In this document: piece after piece, positions 7,666 to 16,228 of the stretch
Layout of the letters: each line of letters starts with the position of its first letter
Numbering within the stretch: position 1 is the stretch's first letter
From: Kibdelosporangium persicum
GTDB taxonomy: Bacteria > Actinomycetota > Actinomycetes > Mycobacteriales > Pseudonocardiaceae
Assembly: GCF_013280595.1 (NCBI RefSeq)
Contig: NZ_JAAATY010000003.1
Span: forward strand, 186,001-250,000
Reading direction: 5' to 3'
Length of the DNA stretch: 64,000 nucleotides
The notes under the pieces: generated by a model
The model's database searches: none
What the model was told of the DNA's origin: nothing
Seen by the model: only the letters and a program-made list of their open reading frames with translations
Position numbers and translations under genes: made by a program

Positions 7666-8576
7666 GACGCGTGCTGCTCGTGGCCACCGGCGACACGATG
7701 GCGTACCTGCGTGATCCGCCCGGGATGGCGACCGGTTCGCAGTTGCTGTGCGGGATCGCCTACGTGCCCGGCGCCGGCGTCACCGTCGAGGACGTACTGG
7801 CCGAACCGAGCTGGGACACCTCACCGGGCACCATGCTGACGATCGCGCGCAGGGCTCGTGCCGCGCTGCTGGAAGGCTTCGACGGAGTGGTGATCACGCA
7901 TGGCGTCGACACGCTTGAGGAAACGGCGTTCCTCACCGAACTGGTCGTCGGGCACGTCCGTGGTGCCGTGGTCTTCACCGGCGCGACGAGTCCTTTCGAC
8001 GCACCAGGCAGCGACGGCCCGCCCAATCTGACCACGGCGATCGCCGCTGCCGCGGATCCGGCGGTGGACAGCACCGTCGTGTGCTTCAACGGCGAGCTGC
8101 ACGCGGCGAGATGGGTGAGACTGGCGACCGCCACGTCCTTCGAGTCCGGTCAAGTCCTGGGCCGGGTCGGCCGACAGGGCGTCACGATGACCGCGGCTCC
8201 CCCGCCGCGGCTGCCGGAGATCGACGGTGTCCCGGAGACCGACGTCGCGTTGATCAAGACGTACCCGGGGATGCCGCCGTCGTTGCTGACCGCGGCGACG
8301 GACGCGGGCGCGCGCGGCATCGTGCTGGAGGGCACGGGATCGGGCAACGTCCCGGTCGAGCTGTTCATCCCGATCAGCGAACTGACCGAATGGGACATCC
8401 CGGTGGTGATCGCGTCCCGGGCGAGAACGCCGGACATGACCAGCCTGGCCGCGAAGGTCGGGGCGATCAGCGCGCGCGGGCTGAGCCCCGGGCATGCCCG
8501 TATCGCGTTGATGGCCGCGCTGAGCGAGGGAGGGGTGCACTCGGCACGCGAGTGGTTCGATCACCTGCTTGGATAG
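7662..8576 (+). CDS. L-asparaginase family amidohydrolase
   Basis: 304 residues. Asparaginase-like fold; would hydrolyse L-asparagine to aspartate and ammonia. The first catalytic threonine motif reads ATGDTMAY near residues 8-15 (family usual TGGTIA), and the second reads HGVDTLEET near 80-88 (family usual HGTDTMEET). No signal peptide is present, so it is cytosolic. The GTG start at 7662 has AGGAG at 7650-7654. It is coupled to the two small frames upstream. The Gly-to-Asp change in the first motif is a mild departure, so the exact substrate is open. Confidence 0.85.
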   Translation: MRRVLLVATGDTMAYLRDPPGMATGSQLLCGIAYVPGAGVTVEDVLAEPSWDTSPGTMLTIARRARAALLEGFDGVVITHGVDTLEETAFLTELVVGHVRGAVVFTGATSPFDAPGSDGPPNLTTAIAAAADPAVDSTVVCFNGELHAARWVRLATATSFESGQVLGRVGRQGVTMTAAPPPRLPEIDGVPETDVALIKTYPGMPPSLLTAATDAGARGIVLEGTGSGNVPVELFIPISELTEWDIPVVIASRARTPDMTSLAAKVGAISARGLSPGHARIALMAALSEGGVHSAREWFDHLLG

Positions 8577-8580
8577 TGCC

Positions 8581-9348
8581 ATGACAGCAGCACCTCAGGT
8601 CGTGGTCCTGGCCAACTCGGATCTGCTCGCGGCGGCGACGGCGGCCCGTCTGGTGACCAAGCTGGTCGACGCCCAAGCTTCCAAGGGAACCGCTTCCGTG
8701 GTGCTGACCGGCGGCCGGACCGGGACCGCCGTGCTCGCTCAGCTGCTGGCCTCCCCGGCGAAGGACGCCGTCGACTGGTCGAACGTCGACTTCTACTGGG
8801 GCGACGAGCGGTTCCTGCCCTCCGGGCACCCGGAGCGCAACGAGACCCAGGCCCGTGATGCGTTGCTGGATCACGTACCGGTCGACCCGTCGCGGGTCCA
8901 CGCGATGGAACCGTCGGACGGGAAGTTCGGTGACGACCCGGACGCCGCGGCTGAGGCGTACGCCGGACTGCTGGCGTCCAAGGCCCAGCCGGACGACCAG
9001 GGACTGGTGCCGACGTTCGACGTGTGCCTGCTGGGTGTCGGCGAGGAAGGCCACACCGCGTCGATCTTCCCCGGCTCCCCCGCGGTCCACGAGACCGAGC
9101 GGACGGTCGTGGCGGTGCGCGACTGCCCGAAGCCGCCGCCCACCCGCGTGTCCCTGACGTTGCCCGCGATCCGGCGGTCCGGCGAGGTCTGGCTGCTCAC
9201 CGGCGGCGAGGCCAAGGCCGCCGCGATCGCGATGGCCCTGGGCGGCGCCGGCGAGGTCGAGATCCCCGCGGCCGGCGCCCGCGGCCGGCAACACACCCTG
9301 TGGCTGCTGGACAAGGCCGCCGCCGGAAAACTGCCGCCGCCGTCCTGA
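8581..9348 (+). CDS. pgl: 6-phosphogluconolactonase
   Basis: 255 residues, the usual size. Hydrolyses 6-phosphogluconolactone made by Zwf to 6-phosphogluconate. Family motifs include VVLTGGRTG near the N terminus, WGDERFLP, and the active-site loop LLGVGEEGHTASIFPG. The ATG at 8581 is 4 nt after the asparaginase stop; no strong ribosome site is seen, consistent with coupling. In most actinobacteria pgl directly follows opcA. Here lon, the RHH/Clp_N gene and the asparaginase lie between. Confidence 0.95.
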   Translation: MTAAPQVVVLANSDLLAAATAARLVTKLVDAQASKGTASVVLTGGRTGTAVLAQLLASPAKDAVDWSNVDFYWGDERFLPSGHPERNETQARDALLDHVPVDPSRVHAMEPSDGKFGDDPDAAAEAYAGLLASKAQPDDQGLVPTFDVCLLGVGEEGHTASIFPGSPAVHETERTVVAVRDCPKPPPTRVSLTLPAIRRSGEVWLLTGGEAKAAAIAMALGGAGEVEIPAAGARGRQHTLWLLDKAAAGKLPPPS

Positions 9349-9437
9349 CCGGCTCGCGGCCTGCGGGCTGGTCTGGCCGCAATTGCGGGCTGTACATATC
9401 CATGCACATGGCGGCACCGGTGACATAGCTTCGAACG

Positions 9438-10661
9438 GTGTCCGAGGACTCAGGCATCCGTGAGCTCGCCGGTCGGTACCGGCTGATCACGCCGCTGGGA
9501 CAGCGGGTGATGCGCGGGTGGGACCTGCACCTGCGCCAAGTTGTGGCGGTCCGGTTGTTCGCCCCACAGGACGAGCCGGACCGGTTCGTGCAGCGCGCGA
9601 GTACGTTGACGGACCTGTCCCATCCGGGTCTCGTGCGCGTGCTCGACGCCGGGATCGCCGACGGACGGCCGTTCCTCGTCCAGGAGTTCATCGCGGGCAC
9701 CCCGTTGCGGGCGCGGCTGTCCGAAGGACCGATGACCGCCGCCGAAGTGACCGAGCTCGGGACGGCGCTGGGCCGGGCGTTGGCGTACGCGCATTCGCAG
9801 GGCGTCGCGCACGGAGGCGTCCACCCGGGCAACATCTTGCTCGGGCCGAGCATGGAGCCGTATCTCACCGACGTCGGCATCGCGGAGACCACGGCCTTCT
9901 CCTACGTCGCACCGGAACAGGCCAACGGCGGAGAACCGGCCATGGCGTCCGATGTGTACTCATTGGGCCTCGTGCTGCTCGAAGCACTGACCGGCCGGGT
10001 CGAGTATCCCGGCGACGACGAGATCACCGCGCTGGCGAGAGTGAGCCGGGCGCCGATCGTCGATCCCGGTTCGCCGCACGCCCAGGCGTTGCGGGAGATG
10101 CTGCGGCCGGACCCGAACGACCGCCCGGACGCGGCCACCTGCGTGGACCTGTTGCGTGGTTCGTCGGCGAAATCCCGCGTGCAGACAAGAACCGTCCTGG
10201 TCGCCGCGGTCGCGGCGGCCGTCGCCGCCACGGGCATCGCGATCATGATGACCGTGGCGAAGCAGCAACCGCAGCCCCTGGTGGAGCCGCGCGTCGCGCC
10301 GCAGCAGGTGACTGTCACCGCTGAGGTGACGGCGACACCGACGGCCCCGGTCGCACCGCCGATCACCGAGGTCATGGACCAGTCGCCGGACGCGCCGCCG
10401 TCCTCGGCCGTGCAGCCGCCCGGCGGGACACCGCAGCCTCCCGCTTACGGCGGCCCGCACGACCAACCGGTGCTGGCGCATCCCGAACTGATCGCTCCGC
10501 CGGTGTACACGCAACAGTGGTTTCCCTGGTACCCGTGGGAACCGGCTCATCCGGACAACGCGCAGGTGAAGAAGCCACCGAAAAAACCCAAGAAGACGGA
10601 GAACTCACCTGCGTCCCCTCCCCCGCCGGCAGGCGGCGAGGAAGAGGACGAAGACGACTGA
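9438..10661 (+). CDS. Membrane-anchored Ser/Thr pseudokinase
   Basis: 407 residues. An N-terminal kinase-like domain (about 14-240) is followed by one transmembrane helix (about 252-271) and a Pro-rich extracellular tail that ends in acidic residues. Key catalytic residues are missing: the glycine loop is degenerate (LGQRVMRGW), the VAIK lysine is Arg39 in VAVRL, and the HRD motif reads HGG at 125-127, so the catalytic Asp is gone. Asn132 and Asp145 (DVG for DFG) remain. It should bind partners, and perhaps nucleotide, but not transfer phosphate by the normal mechanism. The GTG start is probably leaderless, with TAGCTT at 9426-9431 as -10. It ends 3 nt from the convergent GDPD gene. Confidence 0.85.
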   Translation: MSEDSGIRELAGRYRLITPLGQRVMRGWDLHLRQVVAVRLFAPQDEPDRFVQRASTLTDLSHPGLVRVLDAGIADGRPFLVQEFIAGTPLRARLSEGPMTAAEVTELGTALGRALAYAHSQGVAHGGVHPGNILLGPSMEPYLTDVGIAETTAFSYVAPEQANGGEPAMASDVYSLGLVLLEALTGRVEYPGDDEITALARVSRAPIVDPGSPHAQALREMLRPDPNDRPDAATCVDLLRGSSAKSRVQTRTVLVAAVAAAVAATGIAIMMTVAKQQPQPLVEPRVAPQQVTVTAEVTATPTAPVAPPITEVMDQSPDAPPSSAVQPPGGTPQPPAYGGPHDQPVLAHPELIAPPVYTQQWFPWYPWEPAHPDNAQVKKPPKKPKKTENSPASPPPPAGGEEEDEDD

Positions 10662-10664
10662 CGG

Positions 10665-12710
10665 TCAGCGCAGGCCGTTGCGCCGCGCCACCGCGATCAG
10701 CACGTCCGGGTCGTCGGAGATGACGCCGGTGACGCCGAGGTCGATCACCCGCTGGATGGTCGCCTCGTCGTTCACCGTGTACGGCACGACTTTCAGGCCG
10801 TACTTCGACTCCAGCACCGGGGCGTCCGGGCCGAAGTAGTACTTCGGGTCAGTGCGCAGGTACCAGTCGTCCGAGGGGACCTTGGTCTGCTTCGGGTCGT
10901 GCACCTGCCAGTTCGCCGACACGGTCGACGCGCCCGCGGCCCGCACCAGCTTGCCCAGGTCGCGGTACTTCCACCAGTCGAGGCCGCCGGTCCACGGGCT
11001 CTTGACCGACGGGTCACCGTAAGCGGCCATCAGCGAGCATTCGTCAGCGACGGTCCTGCACTCCTCCGGACCGTACTGCCAGACCAGCGCCACGGTCTCG
11101 ATGCGCCGGTCCAGGGCACGGGCCAGCCGGATGGTCCGCCAGTCGAACGACTGGATGGTGGCCCGCTGCGCCAGTCCGGCACGCCCGATCGCACCGACCA
11201 ACTGCGCGGTGAACTGCCAGTACGGTGCGGTGTCGTCGGCCGTCGGGCTGATCTTGGTCTCGATGTTGACCCGGACGTCGGTCCGGCCGCTCCGCTTGAC
11301 CAGGTCGAACACCTCGGCCAGGGTCGGGATCCGCGCACCGGGCGCGGCGACCTGCTTGGGGAACTCCGGCAGGGTCTTGCTGCCGCAGTCGATCGTCTTG
11401 ATCTGCGCCAGGGTCAGCTGCCGGATCTGCTTGCCGACGTACGGGAACTCCGGGTCACCCGGCTTGACCGGTGCCGTGTCGGCACAGTGTGAGCCGTTGA
11501 CGGTCCGGTCGTGGATGACGACCAGCTGGTTGTCCTCGGTCACCCCGGTGTCGAGCTCCAAGGTCGACACCTCGGGCAGGCCGAGCGAGTACTGGAACGC
11601 GGCCAGCGTGTTCTCCGGGCGCACCGACCGGCCGCCTCGGTGCGACTGGATGTCGAACGGCGACGCGTACGCGCGCGGAAGCTTGAACCCGCGCTGCTTC
11701 ATCAGCTCCCGCAGGCGGTCCGGGTAGTCGGTGATGATCCCGTCAACGCCGTCGTCGATCAGCTTGGCCATGGTCGGCACGTCGTTGATCGTCCACGGCA
11801 CGACCTTGATGCCGTTGCGGTGCGCGTCGCGGACCATGTCCTTCGTGACGTACGGCTTGTAGTCCGGGTCGGTCACCTTGCCGCTCTGCGGGAAACCGTG
11901 CACCGGCGAGAACGCGCTGGCCTTGAAGGACTTGACCGCGGCGATCGGGTCGCCGCCGAAGTCGTCGATGTCGATGCCGCCGAGCCACGGCGACTTGCCC
12001 GGCTTGCCGACCTGGAGGAAGTCGTAGTTGGTCAGTGCGGTCAGGGGCAGTTCCGGAGCGATCTGGCGCATCCGCATCAGGGCGCCCCAGTCGAAGCTCT
12101 GGATGCCGACCCGCCTGGTGAACCCGGCCGCCCGGATCTCCCGCGCGGTGACCTGCACGAACTGCTCGCGCGGCGCGGTCTCGGCAGGCGCGCCCGCCTC
12201 CACCTTGGTCTCGATGTTCAGCCTGACGTCGTCCGCGCGGTAGCGCTTGACCAGGTCGAACACCTCACGCAGCAGCGGCATCCGGGACCCGGGCGACGTG
12301 ACCGCGTTCGGGAAGTCGGGCAGCTTCTTCGATCCGCAGTCGAGTGTCCTGACCTGCGCGAGCGTCAGCGTGTTGACGTACTTGCCGACGTACGGGAACT
12401 CCGGGTCACCGGCTGTGGCCGGCGCGGTGTCCGCACATTTGCGGCCGTCGACGCGGCGGTCGTGCGTGACGACTGCCTGGCCGTCCTCGGTGATCTGCAG
12501 ATCGAGCTCGAGCGTGCTGACGCCGAGCCGGATCGCGGTGCCGAACGCGCTGAGCGTGCCCTCCGACCGCAGGCCGATCCCGCCGCGGTGGGCCTGTAAG
12601 TCGAAGTCGCCGTGCTTCTGCCGCTCGGCCTGTGCTGGCGCCGCGAACAGGCCCGCGACCATGACGGTCGCGAGACCCGCGAGGGCACTCTTCGGCCAGA
12701 TCCTTCTCAT
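10665..12710 (-). CDS. Secreted glycerophosphodiester phosphodiesterase with two catalytic domains
   Basis: 681 residues. A Sec signal peptide (cleavage near AQA, residue 28) precedes two GDPD domains, about 40-330 and 350-675. Both keep the catalytic histidines: AHRGG and THD in the first, SHRGG and IHD in the second, with metal-binding LELD in each. GDPD enzymes release glycerol 3-phosphate from deacylated phospholipids or teichoic acids. Tandem duplication in one chain is uncommon. The first domain has RSEGT where the family has PENT, so it may differ in activity. A PHO-box-like array lies just upstream, which fits phosphate scavenging. Divergent from the phosphodiesterase at 12859. Confidence 0.92.
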   Translation of the reverse strand: MRRIWPKSALAGLATVMVAGLFAAPAQAERQKHGDFDLQAHRGGIGLRSEGTLSAFGTAIRLGVSTLELDLQITEDGQAVVTHDRRVDGRKCADTAPATAGDPEFPYVGKYVNTLTLAQVRTLDCGSKKLPDFPNAVTSPGSRMPLLREVFDLVKRYRADDVRLNIETKVEAGAPAETAPREQFVQVTAREIRAAGFTRRVGIQSFDWGALMRMRQIAPELPLTALTNYDFLQVGKPGKSPWLGGIDIDDFGGDPIAAVKSFKASAFSPVHGFPQSGKVTDPDYKPYVTKDMVRDAHRNGIKVVPWTINDVPTMAKLIDDGVDGIITDYPDRLRELMKQRGFKLPRAYASPFDIQSHRGGRSVRPENTLAAFQYSLGLPEVSTLELDTGVTEDNQLVVIHDRTVNGSHCADTAPVKPGDPEFPYVGKQIRQLTLAQIKTIDCGSKTLPEFPKQVAAPGARIPTLAEVFDLVKRSGRTDVRVNIETKISPTADDTAPYWQFTAQLVGAIGRAGLAQRATIQSFDWRTIRLARALDRRIETVALVWQYGPEECRTVADECSLMAAYGDPSVKSPWTGGLDWWKYRDLGKLVRAAGASTVSANWQVHDPKQTKVPSDDWYLRTDPKYYFGPDAPVLESKYGLKVVPYTVNDEATIQRVIDLGVTGVISDDPDVLIAVARRNGLR

Positions 12711-12729
12711 GGGCGGGGATGCTTTCAGT

Positions 12730-12762
12730 CCCAGACGAACGAACCACGACCATTCACTGAAC
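12730..12762 (-). promoter_or_regulatory. PHO-box-like direct repeats upstream of the GDPD gene
   Basis: Read on the minus strand from 12762, three consecutive 11-nt units begin GTTCA, GGTCG and GTTCG. Actinobacterial PhoP binds direct repeats of 11 nt whose conserved 5' part is GTTCACC. The array ends 20 nt upstream of the GDPD start codon. glpQ-type genes are known PhoP targets in Streptomyces. Units 2 and 3 are weak matches. Confidence 0.5.
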
Positions 12763-12858
12763 TTTTCTCGGGACTACACCGAAAGGCGGTTTCCCCGGCA
12801 ACTGCTGACCAGGTTGGCTGTTAGCTCGTAAAGTGTTCACACCCTTTCTGGAGTTCCC

Positions 12859-15800
12859 GTGTCCTTACGCCAGCGGGCAGCCGCGCTGCCCCTGTTCCTG
12901 CTGGTGGGGCTGGCTACGCCGGCCGTCGCCACACCGGTGGTGGACCTGCCGGATACACCGTCGGTCCGTTCCGCGGTCGATCCGGCGCACCGCATCGAGA
13001 CGTCTCGGAGCACTCGGCCGGTTGCTCCCGGTGTGACGCTGAGCTCGTTCGACTGGTACGAGCCCGGTGATGCGGGCGGCTGGATACGCGGTGACTCGCT
13101 CACCGTCGACCTCGCCGCGGGCACCACAGTGGACTACCTGGACCCCGGGCTGGTCACCAAGGCGGAGCCGCTGTCCACTCAGGCCAGTGCCAAGCGCGCG
13201 GTCGCCGCGGTGAACGGGGACTTCTTCGACATCAACAACTCCAACGCCCCGCAGGGCGCGGGCATCAAGTCCGGCACGCTGGTCAAGTCGGCGCAGCCGG
13301 GACACAACCGGGCGGTCGGCATCGACGCTGCCGGGATCGGCCGCGTCATGGAGGTCTTCTTCGAGGGCACCCTGACGCTGCCCTCCGGCACGGCCAGGCT
13401 GACGCAGCTCAACAGCGCGCAGATCGACACCAACGGCATCGGCGTGTTCAACCCGGTCTGGGGCACGTACTCCCGCGACCGCGCGACACGGGGTGCCACC
13501 CGGGTCGCCGAGGTGATCGTGCAAGGCGACACGGTGACGCAGGTCCGGCCGGCTCCAGGCGCGGATGCCTTGCCCGCCAACGGCTACGCCCTCGTCGGGC
13601 GAGAGGCGGGCGCGGACACGCTGGCCGCCCTGAAGCCCGGTGACAAACTCACGGTGCGGTATTCCTCGCGGACCAGTGACGGCAGCACGCCCAAGGCGCT
13701 CATCGGCGGCAACCAGCTGCTGCTGCGCGACGGCCAGGTCGTCGCACCGGACGACCCGCTGCACCCACGGACCGCGGTCGGGTTCTCCGCGGACGGCAAG
13801 AAGATGTTCCTGTTGACCGTGGACGGCAGGCAGGCGCCCTACCTGCTCGGCCTCAACCTCAAGGACATGGCCGCCATCCTGAAGGAGATGGGTGCCCACA
13901 ACGCGTTGAACCTCGACGGCGGCGGTTCGTCCACGATGCTGGCGCGCGAACCGGGCACCACCGAGCTCGACGTCGAGAACACCCCTTCGGACGGCGCCGA
14001 ACGCCCAGTCCCGAACGGACTCGCGCTGTACGCGCCCGCGGGCAGCGGAAAACTGACCGGGTTCTGGGTGACCACGGCGAGCGACCCGGACCGGTCCCCC
14101 GGCGCGGGCCCGATCCCCGGTGGCCGTCCGGACCGCGTGTTCCCCGGGTTGACGCGGCGACTGGTCGCGCACGGGTACGACGAGACCTACGGTCCGGCCC
14201 AGGGTGCGCACACGTGGCACGCGGGCAGCGGCGGCCGGATCGGCAACGACGGCGTCTTCCACGCCACGCGCACCGGAACCACCAAGGTCTCCGCCCGTAA
14301 CGGCCGGATCTCCGGCGATGTGACCCTCACCGTGCTCGGTCAGCTCGCCCGGCTCACGCCGACGACATCACGTCTGAGCCTCGCGGGTGAAGGCGCCACG
14401 GCAAGCGTCGGCATTGTCGGCTACGACAACGACGGGTTCACCGCGCCGATCGAGCCCGCCGACCTCAAGCTGGACTACGACAGGTCCCTGGTGGAGATCA
14501 CACCGACCGAGAACGGCGCACTGCAGGTCAAGGGCCTCAAACCGCTCGGCTCCGCGATCATCACCGTCACCGCGGGCCAGCAGGTCACCAAGATCCCGGT
14601 GACCGTCGGGCTGGAGGAGCGCACGTTCGCCACGTTCGACGACGGCGCCTCGTGGACCTTTGGCTCCGCACGGGGCAGTGGTTCGGTCGCTCCGGTCCCG
14701 GATGGACACACCGGCGCCGGGCTGAAGCTGTCGTACGACTTCACCCAGTCCACCGGAACCCGTACCGCGTACGCGATCCCGCCGCAGCCGATCAAGATCC
14801 CGGGTCAGCCGCTGGCCCTCGGCGCGTGGGTGTACGGCAACGGCAAGGGCGAGTGGACCGCGTTCACCGTGATCGACGGCCAAGGCCAGACGCGGTCGCT
14901 GTACGGCCCGTACATCACGTGGACCGGCTGGAAGTACCTGGAGATCCCGGTTCCGTCCGCGATGGCGTTCCCGTTGACCGTGACCAGGTTCTACACCATC
15001 GAGACCAAGGCGGACCGGCAGTACACCGGCGAGGTGCTGATCGACGACTTCGTCGCCAAGGTGCCGCCGGATGTGCAGATCCCGCCGGAGACAGTTGTGC
15101 CTGACCGCATCGTGGTGCAGGACGGGACGGTCGGCGACCGGCCGTGGCGGTTCGCGGTCATGTCGGACGCCCAGTTCGTGGCCCGCAATCCGGACAGCGA
15201 CCTGGTGAAGGCCGCCCGCCGGACCTTGCGGGAGATCAAGGCACAGAAGCCGGACTTCCTGGTCGTCAACGGCGACTTCGTCGACGAGGCCGCACCGGCC
15301 GACCTCGCGCTGGCGCGCCGGATCCTGACCGAGGAGCTGGGCGACGAGCTGAAGTGGTACTACGTGCCGGGCAACCACGAGATCATGGGCCCGGGCACGA
15401 TCGACAACTTCCGCGCCGAGTTCGGGTCCACCAACCGGACCTTCGACCACAAGGGCACCCGGTTCGTGCTGCTGGACTCGTCGACCGGCACGCTCCGCGG
15501 CGGCGGCTTCGACCAGACCGCATTGCTCCGCGAAGCGCTCGACTCAGCTCGGAGCGACAAGTCGGTGCGCTCCGTCGTGGTGATGGAGCACCACCCGCCC
15601 AGGGACCCCACGCCCGCCAAGGGCAGCCAGCTGTCCGACCGGCTGGAGGCCTCCATGGTGGAGCAATGGCTCGGTGCGTTCCGGCACGAGACCGGCAAAG
15701 GCGCCGCGTTCATCGGTGCGCACGTCGGTGTGTTCCACGCGTCGCGGGTGGACGGTGTGCCGTATCTGATCAACGGCAATTCCGGCAAGGCCCCGGGTGG

Positions 15801-16224
15801 TAACTCCACACTGGGCGGCTTCACGGGATGGAGCCTGCTCGGTGTCGACAACAGTGCCGACACCAGGAACGGCCACAACAAGGGCCGGGACTGGCTCGCC
15901 GCCGAGATCCGCCCGCATGTCGACGCGCTGAGCATCGACGCACCGAGCGCGCTCAAACCTGGCGCCTCGGCGAAGGTCACGGCGACCTTGACGCAGGGCA
16001 CTCGCCAGGTCCCGGTCGCGTACCCGGTGAGTTACGACTGGTCCGGCTCGCCGAGCCTGTTGATCGGTGACTGGCGTGACCGGCGGCCGTGGCACATCGC
16101 GCGCCTCGATCCGGCGACCGGAGAGCTGACCGCGTTGCGGCCCGGCACCTTCACGGTCGCCGTGACGGTGAACGGGGTGACGCAACGGTCGACTGTTCAG
16201 GTGCGGCTGCGCGCCGCATCCTGA
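12859..16224 (+). CDS. Secreted phosphodiester glycosidase / metallophosphoesterase fusion
   Basis: 1121 residues with a signal peptide (residues 1-25). Residues about 60-400 form a phosphodiester glycosidase (NAGPA-like) domain, shown by AAVNGDFFD and LDGGGSSTM near 352-360. The middle has Ig-like or sugar-binding beta domains. Residues about 760-1010 form a calcineurin-type metallophosphoesterase with NGDFVDE near 803, GNHE near 837, HHPP near 911 and a final AHVGVFH near 953. The first metal motif reads SDAQ rather than DxH. It would remove sugar-1-phosphodiester caps and cut phosphodiesters outside the cell. Divergent from the GDPD gene, so the pair may attack wall teichoic acid or exogenous phosphodiesters. 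Converges on pabB with a 4-nt gap. Confidence 0.88.
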   Translation: MSLRQRAAALPLFLLVGLATPAVATPVVDLPDTPSVRSAVDPAHRIETSRSTRPVAPGVTLSSFDWYEPGDAGGWIRGDSLTVDLAAGTTVDYLDPGLVTKAEPLSTQASAKRAVAAVNGDFFDINNSNAPQGAGIKSGTLVKSAQPGHNRAVGIDAAGIGRVMEVFFEGTLTLPSGTARLTQLNSAQIDTNGIGVFNPVWGTYSRDRATRGATRVAEVIVQGDTVTQVRPAPGADALPANGYALVGREAGADTLAALKPGDKLTVRYSSRTSDGSTPKALIGGNQLLLRDGQVVAPDDPLHPRTAVGFSADGKKMFLLTVDGRQAPYLLGLNLKDMAAILKEMGAHNALNLDGGGSSTMLAREPGTTELDVENTPSDGAERPVPNGLALYAPAGSGKLTGFWVTTASDPDRSPGAGPIPGGRPDRVFPGLTRRLVAHGYDETYGPAQGAHTWHAGSGGRIGNDGVFHATRTGTTKVSARNGRISGDVTLTVLGQLARLTPTTSRLSLAGEGATASVGIVGYDNDGFTAPIEPADLKLDYDRSLVEITPTENGALQVKGLKPLGSAIITVTAGQQVTKIPVTVGLEERTFATFDDGASWTFGSARGSGSVAPVPDGHTGAGLKLSYDFTQSTGTRTAYAIPPQPIKIPGQPLALGAWVYGNGKGEWTAFTVIDGQGQTRSLYGPYITWTGWKYLEIPVPSAMAFPLTVTRFYTIETKADRQYTGEVLIDDFVAKVPPDVQIPPETVVPDRIVVQDGTVGDRPWRFAVMSDAQFVARNPDSDLVKAARRTLREIKAQKPDFLVVNGDFVDEAAPADLALARRILTEELGDELKWYYVPGNHEIMGPGTIDNFRAEFGSTNRTFDHKGTRFVLLDSSTGTLRGGGFDQTALLREALDSARSDKSVRSVVVMEHHPPRDPTPAKGSQLSDRLEASMVEQWLGAFRHETGKGAAFIGAHVGVFHASRVDGVPYLINGNSGKAPGGNSTLGGFTGWSLLGVDNSADTRNGHNKGRDWLAAEIRPHVDALSIDAPSALKPGASAKVTATLTQGTRQVPVAYPVSYDWSGSPSLLIGDWRDRRPWHIARLDPATGELTALRPGTFTVAVTVNGVTQRSTVQVRLRAAS

Positions 16225-16228
16225 CTGG

